Shown: positions 25,096 to 30,781 of the stretch, piece after piece
How the letters are laid out: each line of letters opens with the position of its first letter
Numbering within the stretch: the first letter of the stretch is position 1
Virus record (IMG/VR): IMGVR_UViG_3300034102_001577
Location: 1-30,781 of that record
DNA length: 30,781 bases
Direction: 5' to 3' (one strand)
Source of the DNA: a virus
Notes under the pieces: generated by a model
Told to the model about the DNA's origin: nothing
Seen by the model: the letters and a program-made list of their open reading frames with translations, nothing else
Database searches by the model: none
Made by a program: the position numbers and the translations under genes

Positions 25096-25542
25096 TTATT
25101 GTTTTGTTATAAATATTTTGTTTCTTGAATTTATCATTTCTACTTCACCGGCACGGTATATTGGTTCTTCGGTGTCTTTCATAACATAAGAATTATATTT
25201 GTAAGGGTTATAGGTTACAATATTATTATTAGGTTCACTTGGTAAATTTTCACAAGGGAACTTACAATAATCCATTAATGTTCCAATCACAAATGAATGA
25301 ACATTCTTTCTTTTTTCTTTTATAACCTTTTCTCTACCTCCCGGTCTAACTCTAAATTCAACGTCAGATAATTTAACATAGTCACAATGATTAACAACTA
25401 ATCCTTTATAGATAATTGAGAATGTCTGTTTATGTAAGTTATAATAAATCATAACTTTTTTACCTATGTAATCATTTTCTTCTTCATCTGAAAAATTTTC
25501 AAATATTCTTCTATATTGATTTTCGTTAATTATAATTTTCAT
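25096..25542 (-). CDS. Unassigned protein with MKIIINEN N-terminus, 148 aa
   Basis: An unrecognised protein. I start it at ATG 25542 because it then begins MKIIINENQYRRIF, parallel to the next two genes upstream; an in-frame ATG at 25593 would add 17 residues and overlap the upstream gene more. Visible features are a helix-type N-terminus, a central beta-rich part (KKVMIYYNLHKQTFSIIYKG), a basic segment (RVRPGGREKVIKEKRKN) and a two-cysteine stretch (DYCKFPCENLP). It ends 1 base before the gp15-like start, and the late-type motif for that gene is embedded in its last codons (KIFITKQ). It overlaps the upstream gene by 17 bases, so it is translationally coupled. Function unknown. Confidence 0.65.
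   Translation of the reverse strand: MKIIINENQYRRIFENFSDEEENDYIGKKVMIYYNLHKQTFSIIYKGLVVNHCDYVKLSDVEFRVRPGGREKVIKEKRKNVHSFVIGTLMDYCKFPCENLPSEPNNNIVTYNPYKYNSYVMKDTEEPIYRAGEVEMINSRNKIFITKQ
25107..25116 (-). promoter_or_regulatory. Late-type motif before the gp15-like gene
   Basis: Sense reading ATATTTATAA, 12 bases before the ATG at 25094, inside the last codons of the preceding gene. Confidence 0.5.
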
Positions 25543-25945
25543 AATTGTAATATGTTGACACGGTTTTAACCGGTAATTTAAAATTATCTTCAAACCATCT
25601 TTTCATTGGTTCTTCCCAATGGTTACCAAACATAGTATCTAAATTTTCTCCATATTCACCCATAACCTCTAAAACAGGTGCTTTTTCTCTAAAAGGTTTT
25701 TGTGCAACATCATTTTCATCATAGAAATCAACATCAAAATAATGAAAAACGACATCTGAATCATATTCACCTTGCCAATCACCTTTAAAGAAAATTAAAA
25801 AATTCTCATTATATTTGTCCATATCAGAATCGTCATCATCTTCATCTATACCATAAACCCAATCCATTTCATTTGGGTTAAAGGTTTTATCCAAATATTT
25901 ATAGATTGTTTCAAATACTCTATTCTCTGTTATTATTACTTTCAT
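25526..25945 (-). CDS. Unassigned acidic protein with MKVIITEN N-terminus, 139 aa
   Basis: 139 residues beginning MKVIITENRVFETIYKYLDK. The middle is strikingly acidic and aromatic (YGIDEDDDDSDMDKYNENF), then FKGDWQGEYDSD, and the C-terminal half is mixed with a Trp-rich patch (NHWEEPMKRWFEDNF). No enzyme motif, signal peptide or membrane segment is seen. Its ATG shares bases with the stop of the upstream gene (ATGA), and it overlaps the downstream gene by 17 bases, so it sits in a tightly coupled set. The strong negative charge would suit a DNA-mimic, scaffold or internal virion protein, but none of these is proven. Function unknown. Confidence 0.7.
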   Translation of the reverse strand: MKVIITENRVFETIYKYLDKTFNPNEMDWVYGIDEDDDDSDMDKYNENFLIFFKGDWQGEYDSDVVFHYFDVDFYDENDVAQKPFREKAPVLEVMGEYGENLDTMFGNHWEEPMKRWFEDNFKLPVKTVSTYYNYENYN

Positions 25946-26247
25946 ATTTCATTTACTCTATAAAAGGCTTTTGCTCTAAACCCAAATTTATTATTACACC
26001 AATTCAATAAAATTTTTCCCGTTTCTTCATAATCTAAACTAAACACCTCACTAATAAAATCCCATAATTCATTAACAATATATAATTGTTTCCCTCTCAA
26101 ATTATACATAATTTTAAACAATCCATTTTTGGATAAATAAATTTCTCTAAATTCAGTACGATTAAATCTTTCTAAATCACTATAATTTTTATTTAACCAA
26201 TTTGTTATAATTGAATTTAATTTATTTTCTGTAATAATTACTTTCAT
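25942..26247 (-). CDS. Unassigned protein with MKVIITEN N-terminus, 101 aa
   Basis: 101 residues beginning MKVIITENKLNSIITNWLNK, nearly the same N-terminus as the following gene. The rest is basic/aromatic with hydrophobic helix-like segments (YIVNELWDFISEVF, ETGKILLNWCNNKFGFRAKA). Its start overlaps the preceding stop by one base (TAATG) and its stop overlaps the following start (ATGA), a fully coupled arrangement. No family can be named. The shared N-terminal peptide suggests a common signal or a common ancestry with the neighbours, discussed separately. Confidence 0.7.
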   Translation of the reverse strand: MKVIITENKLNSIITNWLNKNYSDLERFNRTEFREIYLSKNGLFKIMYNLRGKQLYIVNELWDFISEVFSLDYEETGKILLNWCNNKFGFRAKAFYRVNEI

Positions 26248-26762
26248 TATAATCCTCTAAATTCATTCTCCGTTACCGGAGTCGCTACATATGATTTATA
26301 AAATGGTTTGTAACCGGCATATGTGTGTTTATTATCTGAATTAATTCTTCCATCATCGCTAACCACATAATATCTAACTTTGGTTTCAGTTTCATAATAA
26401 CCAATATAGTCACCATAATTAATTTGAATACCCAAATCATTAAGTTGTGCGGCATAAATTGAGAATTTCATATTACCAGGTTCTGATTGAGTAATTTTAG
26501 AGTTACCTAAATATTTGGTCTCAGGTGGGAGTATTTGAACATAAGCTTTAATTTCAATTGGTGGTAAATATTTAATACCATCAGTCATAACCTCACCATA
26601 AACATCATCTGTTTTAGTTTTTAATCTATCTATCTTATATAGTACTAACGTAAAGTTCATATCACCATATAACCATTCCTCCCCCATAGAGATGTCTAAG
26701 TCGTAATCCTCCGCTCCGAAGAACTTACCTATTCGTGTAATTGGTACTAATTGTCTGCTCAT
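26247..26762 (-). CDS. gp14-like neck protein (probable)
   Basis: 171 residues from ATG 26762, which gives the natural start MSRQLVPITRIGKFFG; an earlier in-frame ATG at 26816 would lengthen the overlap with the upstream gene. The pattern is beta-rich: EDYDLDISMGEEWLYG, then LVLYKIDR, PIEIKAYVQI and GDYIGYYETETKVRYYVVS, ending with FYKSYVATPVTENEFRGL. The G-D-x-I plus aromatic-turn region and following strand recall T4 gp14 (GDLIYFPM...), a neck protein that completes the head-tail junction; T4 gp14 is longer (256 aa). It lies upstream of the gp15-like gene, as gene 14 does in T4. I consider gp14-like the best reading, moderately supported; the alternative is another virion protein. Confidence 0.5.
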   Translation of the reverse strand: MSRQLVPITRIGKFFGAEDYDLDISMGEEWLYGDMNFTLVLYKIDRLKTKTDDVYGEVMTDGIKYLPPIEIKAYVQILPPETKYLGNSKITQSEPGNMKFSIYAAQLNDLGIQINYGDYIGYYETETKVRYYVVSDDGRINSDNKHTYAGYKPFYKSYVATPVTENEFRGL

Positions 26763-27084
26763 CTTGATATTTTTTTTGTCTTTCGTAATATGATTCCGAT
26801 TGAATACTTGAATCATTGATTATAACTCTAACATCAAAATAATCTTTTATTGTTTTAGTAATCTCAGTGTTCCATGATTTTCTATTAAAATCTGAATTTC
26901 TCATATTTGAACTTCGTAAATATTCGCTATCATCAGGGACAACATATGTTACCCTCATATAATATTCGTCACCAGTATCATCAGTAGGTCTTAATTCATA
27001 AATAAGTTCAGACACACCATTAGGTTTAATGTGCTTTATCATTTTATTTATTAATCTTTCTAATGTTTCTTGTTCCATTCTCAT
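26725..27084 (-). CDS. Unassigned small protein, 119 aa
   Basis: 119 residues from ATG 27084 (an alternative ATG lies at 27078). The N-terminal helix (QETLERLINKMIKHIKPNG) is followed by a beta-type part (DEYYMRVTYVVPDDS) and a charged C-terminal helix (RKSWNTEITKTIKDYFDVRV), then a polar tail. No family is recognised. It is the first gene of the minus-strand block, 5 bases after an ATATTTATC motif, and its end overlaps the neck-like gene by 38 bases. This position suggests a structural or assembly role near the head-tail junction, but the sequence does not prove it. Confidence 0.68.
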   Translation of the reverse strand: MRMEQETLERLINKMIKHIKPNGVSELIYELRPTDDTGDEYYMRVTYVVPDDSEYLRSSNMRNSDFNRKSWNTEITKTIKDYFDVRVIINDSSIQSESYYERQKKYQDEQTISTNYTNR

Positions 27085-27134
27085 ATATTGATAAATATTA
27101 AATAATTTATTATATTTCTATTAAAAGATTAAAT
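27085..27134. promoter_or_regulatory. Divergent promoter region, minus tail block and plus helicase unit
   Basis: Fifty bases, nearly all A/T, between opposite starts at 27084 and 27135. The minus side carries ATATTTATC (27098-27090), 5 bases before its ATG. The plus side shows AT-rich ATTTATTATATT about 15 bases before the TTG start, but no clear copy of the late motif. Confidence 0.5.
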
Positions 27135-28910
27135 TTGGAAAACAATACATCTGAAAATTCTAATTTAACAATAGAACAACGAGCAATATCTATCCTTGAA
27201 ACTTATCAGGGGGCGAATAACTATATCCTAAAATTAAAACACCAAAAGGAAACTAATAAAAGATTCTTCCCAACTCGGGCACAATCTGACTACATTATGA
27301 ATTTTAATGAAGTAACTCCTAAGGTTGCAAAAAGATGGGTTGATTTAGACCCTTACTTCGCTAAAAAAATTGCTGATGAAAAATTATTAATTAAAATCCC
27401 TGAACAGATATGGGTGGAAAAGTTATTAGTTGAGAAAGAAAAATCCTATCATGTTTGGGGAAAAGTGTTAGAATCCGAGACAATCCACGATTTTTGGTTA
27501 CCAAAAGGAGCTTTGATTAAAACACACACAATAAAGAATATTGTTGTGGATTATTCAAAATACTCCAATAGACCACCGTTAGAACATCAAAAAGAAGCTA
27601 TTGAAAAACTTGCTGGGTCTAAAAGGTTTATCCTTGCCGATGATATGGGATTGGGTAAGACTACCGCAACCATTATTGCTGCTTTAGAGACAGGTGCGAA
27701 GAAAATACTAATAGTTTGTCCGGCATCTCTGAAGATTAACTGGCAAAGAGAAATTGAGAACTACACCGATAGAAGTGTTTACATCTCCGAAGGTAAGAAT
27801 TTCTCAATAGAACACGATTTTGTGATTATTAATTACGATATTCTTAAAAACTTCTATGATTTAAAAAGTAAAACAGAATCTTTAATCTCACAAGGAAACT
27901 TTGATTTAATTATTTTGGATGAGGCACATTATGTTAGTAATGGACAAGCAGCAAGAACCAAACTTGTTAATAGTTTCTCTAAAAGTTGTGAAAGAGTGTG
28001 GTTATTAACCGGAACACCGATGACTAACCGACCGATGAATTATTTCAATCTATTGGCACTTATTGAAAGTCCGGTGGCTCAGAATTGGATGGCTTACGCT
28101 ATTAGATATTGTCAAGGTTATCAATTCACAGCGGGAACTCGTAAGATATGGAACGTAACCGGAGCTTCTAACTTAGAAGAATTGAGAGACAGAACATCAA
28201 GACAAGTTTTACGTAGATTAAAAACGGAAGTTTTAGATTTACCTGAGAAAATTATTACACCGGTTTATCTAAGGTTAAAGTCAAAACTTTATGAAGGGTT
28301 GATGGGAGAATACTATGATTGGTACAATAAAAACCCCGATGAGTCAACATCTCTAACAGTTCAGTTCAGTAAATTAATGAAGGTTCGTCAAGTGATTGCT
28401 GAAGAAAAAATTAAAGATACCATAGAATTAGCTGAGAATATTTTGGAACAAGATAAAAAAGTTATCATCTTTACCAACTTTACTGAGACATTAAACAGAA
28501 TTGCCGACCATTTTGGAAAACAAGCGGTGAGATTAGATGGTTCAACATCAAAACCTCAACGACAATATGCGGTTGACCAATTCCAAGACAACGAAAAGAT
28601 TAAAGTATTTGTTGGAAACGTAAAAGCCGCTGGTGTTGGAATCACACTAACCGCAGCCGAAGCTGTAATCATTAATGACCTATCATTTGTTCCGGGTGAT
28701 TTAGCACAAGCGGAAGACCGAGCATACAGATATGGACAGAAAAATTCGGTGTCAGTTTACTACCCAATATTTGATAACTCAATAGAAGGAATCATCTACG
28801 ATATGGTAAATCAAAAGAAACAAAATATTGGAACCGTGATGGGGGACAACATCTCTGAAAGAGGAGATTTTATCGGAGAACTTATGAATAAGATAAACAA
28901 TCGGGGATAA
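27135..28910 (+). CDS. SNF2-family DNA helicase/translocase, 591 aa
   Basis: A superfamily 2 ATPase of the SNF2 type. Motif order: HQKEAIEKL Q-motif-like region (about 155), Walker A DDMGLGKT at residues about 169-177, motif Ia CPASLKINWQRE, motif II DEAH at about 262-265, motif III LLTGTPM at about 291, motif IV IFTNFTE, motif V GVGITL and motif VI AEDRAYRYGQ at about 526-535. The RxxRxGQ form of motif VI is typical of SNF2/SMARCAL1-type enzymes that translocate on dsDNA and remodel forks; the length equals T4 UvsW, a functional analogue, but the motifs are not UvsW-type. The start is TTG at 27135: the next in-frame ATG lies about 50 residues in, while the bases from 27135 already encode plausible protein, and the frame is closed by TAA at 27099. 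Confidence 0.88.
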   Translation: MENNTSENSNLTIEQRAISILETYQGANNYILKLKHQKETNKRFFPTRAQSDYIMNFNEVTPKVAKRWVDLDPYFAKKIADEKLLIKIPEQIWVEKLLVEKEKSYHVWGKVLESETIHDFWLPKGALIKTHTIKNIVVDYSKYSNRPPLEHQKEAIEKLAGSKRFILADDMGLGKTTATIIAALETGAKKILIVCPASLKINWQREIENYTDRSVYISEGKNFSIEHDFVIINYDILKNFYDLKSKTESLISQGNFDLIILDEAHYVSNGQAARTKLVNSFSKSCERVWLLTGTPMTNRPMNYFNLLALIESPVAQNWMAYAIRYCQGYQFTAGTRKIWNVTGASNLEELRDRTSRQVLRRLKTEVLDLPEKIITPVYLRLKSKLYEGLMGEYYDWYNKNPDESTSLTVQFSKLMKVRQVIAEEKIKDTIELAENILEQDKKVIIFTNFTETLNRIADHFGKQAVRLDGSTSKPQRQYAVDQFQDNEKIKVFVGNVKAAGVGITLTAAEAVIINDLSFVPGDLAQAEDRAYRYGQKNSVSVYYPIFDNSIEGIIYDMVNQKKQNIGTVMGDNISERGDFIGELMNKINNRG

Positions 28911-28922
28911 TCCGGTTGTTTA
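28894..28922 (+). terminator. Weak hairpin terminator after the helicase gene
   Basis: An 11-bp stem (28894-28904 with 28912-28922) including one G-U wobble, overlapping the stop codon of the helicase gene. A short U-containing tract follows (TTTAGATATTTAT), partly the late motif of the next gene. Termination is plausible but not strong. Confidence 0.45.
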
Positions 28923-28932
28923 GATATTTATC
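28923..28932 (+). promoter_or_regulatory. Late-type motif before the nuclease gene
   Basis: GATATTTATC, 17 bases before the ATG at 28950, right after the helicase hairpin. Confidence 0.45.
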
Positions 28933-28949
28933 ATAATAAACAAGCCTAC

Positions 28950-29879
28950 ATGAAAAATATTAAAAATAAAATTAAACTCATTATAGAAAAGATTAAATCG
29001 GTGGAAAACCTTAGTAATCAAAAACCCTCCATTAATGAAATGAAAAAAATAGAAATTGAAAAACTTAAATCTATTATATCTGAAGGTAAATCGGAAAGAT
29101 GTAGTAGGGAAATGAACGAATCAATTAGAATGGTGTTTAACATTAACCCTAAAGTTAAAACAATTTTTAAAGACGGTATTAATCGAATGATGAAAGAAGT
29201 CTTCCCTGATAACTATTATGGAAATAATGAGTATAGTGAAGGAGAAGTTGCCGGAGTATATGATTTAGAAAAAGATGGTCGTTCTGTTTTAAATAAATTA
29301 AACACAAACTATAGTTGTTTTTGTATCTTATTAAACGATGTTAATCAAGTCTTAAAATCAAAAAATGAACCCGAAATAAAAATTATTGGTTTAAAACCTT
29401 TTGAACAAATTAGTGAAGTTAAAAAACTTGTTAATGTTTTAGATGAATATAAGTCTAGAATTTTTTCACAAAAATCCTCAACATTTCAAAATCTTATGAA
29501 AGTTTTAACTCAAACGGATAGTTGGGGTCAAGCTCGTGAAGATAGAACAATTCAAATATTGAAAAAACAATTTGGTGAAAAAAATGTTAACGCCATTGGT
29601 AAACTTGGTAGTAAAGAAGATATGATTGGTGGTATTGATTGTGAAGTTATTATTGATGGAGTTAAAAAAACCGCACAAATTAAACCTTTTACGGGGGAAA
29701 AAGAAATTGATAATTCTGTTATGATTTTAGGAACCGCAAATGTTAAAAGATATTCAACCGATTGGTTAATTTTTACTAGAAATAATAAAGAAGTATTGGT
29801 CTTTGATAATAAACACTCAAAAATAATGGGTGGTCAGTATATTTTCCCTAAAGAAGACCTGATTTATACATTAAGTTGA
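28950..29879 (+). CDS. PD-(D/E)XK-like nuclease, 309 aa
   Basis: The C-terminal third holds a likely PD-(D/E)XK core: after a helix (QAREDRTIQILKKQFGEKNV) come GKLGSKEDMIGGIDCEVII with candidate metal ligands E223/D224 and D230, a hairpin, and the strand TAQIKPF with Q243-I-K245, the (D/E/Q)xK part. Such folds cut DNA in restriction, repair or phage DNA processing. The N-terminal ~75 residues are Lys/Ile-rich coiled-coil-like (KLKSIISEGKSERCSREMNE), a possible arm. Residues about 75-190 carry no clear motif. The gene starts after a late-type motif and follows a helicase, which suits a DNA-processing role. It may be an endonuclease degrading or trimming DNA; the substrate is unknown. The Q in place of E/D is used in several families. 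Confidence 0.62.
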   Translation: MKNIKNKIKLIIEKIKSVENLSNQKPSINEMKKIEIEKLKSIISEGKSERCSREMNESIRMVFNINPKVKTIFKDGINRMMKEVFPDNYYGNNEYSEGEVAGVYDLEKDGRSVLNKLNTNYSCFCILLNDVNQVLKSKNEPEIKIIGLKPFEQISEVKKLVNVLDEYKSRIFSQKSSTFQNLMKVLTQTDSWGQAREDRTIQILKKQFGEKNVNAIGKLGSKEDMIGGIDCEVIIDGVKKTAQIKPFTGEKEIDNSVMILGTANVKRYSTDWLIFTRNNKEVLVFDNKHSKIMGGQYIFPKEDLIYTLS

Positions 29880-29888
29880 TATTTATAA
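29878..29888 (+). promoter_or_regulatory. Late-type motif before the neck/adaptor-like gene
   Basis: GATATTTATAA, 12 bases before the ATG at 29901, beginning in the stop codon of the nuclease gene. One of the clearest copies. Confidence 0.55.
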
Positions 29889-29900
29889 AATAAAAACGTT

Positions 29901-30781
29901 ATGGGAATATTAACAGGGGCTACATATCAAACAGCTATTATACCGGAACCAGAAAGAACTAAATTATATACAAGAATTAAACATCTTTTAGGAGCACCAT
30001 TAAGGAGTGTTGAATTAGATGATGAACAAATGGATAGTTTATTAGAATTATCTATTGGTGATTATTCTCAATATATACAAGATTGGTTAATTGAGTCTCA
30101 ATGGACTTCATTGTACAATTTAAATTTGGACACAGAATCATTATCAAGAGCTTTTGTAACCAAAAGTTTAGATTGGGAAACAAGATACACTTACGCATAC
30201 TCTAAAATTGTCGGATTACAAGCCGGTGGTGATTGGGTTTTGAAAAAAGACTTTGTTCAATTAGTACCAAACCAACAAATATACGAAATTCCCGCAAACC
30301 GAGAGATAAATGAAGTATTATGGTTTACACCTTCAGAATTAAATGGGTTATTATTTGACCCCTGGACTTTTGGTGGTTTAGGTGGTGGTGGTTTTGGTGG
30401 ACCCGGAGGTTTTGCTCAAATGGGTGCGTCAGGGTCATATTTTATGATGCCAGCATTTGACATGTTATTGAGAATGCAAGAAATTAATATTCAAAGAAGA
30501 ATTATTGCGGGAGATTTAACTTACACAATAACAGCGTTACCTGAAGGTAAAAAAGCTCTTCACTTAATGAATACACCCGGTGGTAAATTTGATTTTGGTA
30601 ATCAACAAATGGCTAGAGGTAAAGTTTGGTATTGGTATTATGATGTTGGTCCGGCAGATAGAGACAATTGTTTAAAAAACAATCCGGATATCATTAAACT
30701 TCCATCAGACGTTCCAATTGATTCAATGTCTTGGATTGATTTAAATAATCCCGCACAACAATTTGTGAGAAGATGGTTTAC
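29901..30781 (+). CDS. Neck/head-tail adaptor-like virion protein (3' end outside window)
   Basis: The frame is open for 293 codons from ATG 29901 to the right edge. It begins MGILTGATYQTAIIPEPER, then a helical part with KLYTRIKHLLGAP, DEQMDSLLELSIGDYSQYIQ and DWLIESQW, which resembles the helical N-terminal domain of phage head-tail adaptors. A beta/alpha part follows (DWVLKKDFVQLVPNQQIYEI), then a Gly-rich loop (FGGLGGGGFGGPGG at about residues 157-172), and a well-ordered rest with GDLTYTITALPEGKKALHLM and VWYWYYDVG. The combination of structural gene neighbours and this plan suggests a neck/adaptor component, possibly the gp13 equivalent; I cannot confirm the exact T4 counterpart. The last third is missing or nearly so. 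Confidence 0.55.
   Translation, partial: MGILTGATYQTAIIPEPERTKLYTRIKHLLGAPLRSVELDDEQMDSLLELSIGDYSQYIQDWLIESQWTSLYNLNLDTESLSRAFVTKSLDWETRYTYAYSKIVGLQAGGDWVLKKDFVQLVPNQQIYEIPANREINEVLWFTPSELNGLLFDPWTFGGLGGGGFGGPGGFAQMGASGSYFMMPAFDMLLRMQEINIQRRIIAGDLTYTITALPEGKKALHLMNTPGGKFDFGNQQMARGKVWYWYYDVGPADRDNCLKNNPDIIKLPSDVPIDSMSWIDLNNPAQQFVRRWF

Noticed and set aside
655-25116. TATAAATA, the T4 late promoter core, appears in plus-strand reading near many minus-strand starts
   Set aside because: It points away from the genes each time; the sense strand has TATTTATAA instead, so I treat this as one motif read on the gene strand, not as promoters firing outwards.
27135-28910. Naming the helicase UvsW
   Set aside because: Length fits, but motif VI (AEDRAYRYGQ) is of the SNF2 type, so a UvsW name would overstate the match.

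Overview
The window looks like part of the genome of a large, AT-rich, T4-like contractile-tailed phage (myovirus). Recognisable T4-type genes include a UvsX/RecA recombinase, a gp32-type ssDNA-binding protein, tail sheath (gp18), tail tube (gp19), a gp26-type tail/baseplate protein, a tape measure, a gp53-type wedge protein, and gp15- and gp14-like neck/tail-completion proteins. Starts have A-rich leaders and essentially no Shine-Dalgarno sequences. This, with the very low GC, suggests a Bacteroidota (flavobacteria-like) host; that is an inference, since no host marker is present. I saw no tRNA, rRNA, CRISPR array or insertion sequence.

Layout. 1-3630 (minus strand): a cut-off HNH endonuclease overlapping a small ribbon-helix-helix (RHH) protein, then uvsX, the ssDNA-binding protein and two unassigned proteins. 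3674-20387 (minus): baseplate and tail block with a 2300-aa hub/baseplate protein, a gp53-like protein, a 1671-aa baseplate protein with an OmpA-like domain, the tape measure, a gp26-like gene with a frameshift extension, the tail tube and a HAD-family enzyme. 20446-27084 (minus): an unusually long tail sheath, a gp15-like terminator, three small genes sharing an N-terminal peptide, a gp14-like neck protein and a small gene. A single plus-strand RHH gene (23896-24060) sits between sheath and gp15-like gene. 27135-30781 (plus): an SNF2-type helicase, a PD-(D/E)XK-like nuclease and a neck/adaptor-like virion protein cut by the window edge. The divergent point is 27085-27134.

How it works together. 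Most genes build the tail: the tube polymerises on the baseplate to a length set by the tape measure, with a chaperone made as short and frameshifted forms, and the sheath is capped by a gp15-like protein. The replication/recombination genes sit beside it. Late-type genes on both strands carry a recurring TATTTATAA-like motif just upstream of their starts, often right after a hairpin, suggesting many short late transcription units. The ssDNA-binding gene instead has a sigma70-like TTGACA-17-TATACT promoter.

The most notable points are a probable +1 programmed frameshift (UUU UAA C) joining the gp26-like gene to a 47-residue extension, the late motif itself, the OmpA-like domain in a baseplate protein, and the RHH gene with a perfect 11-bp inverted repeat at its start.
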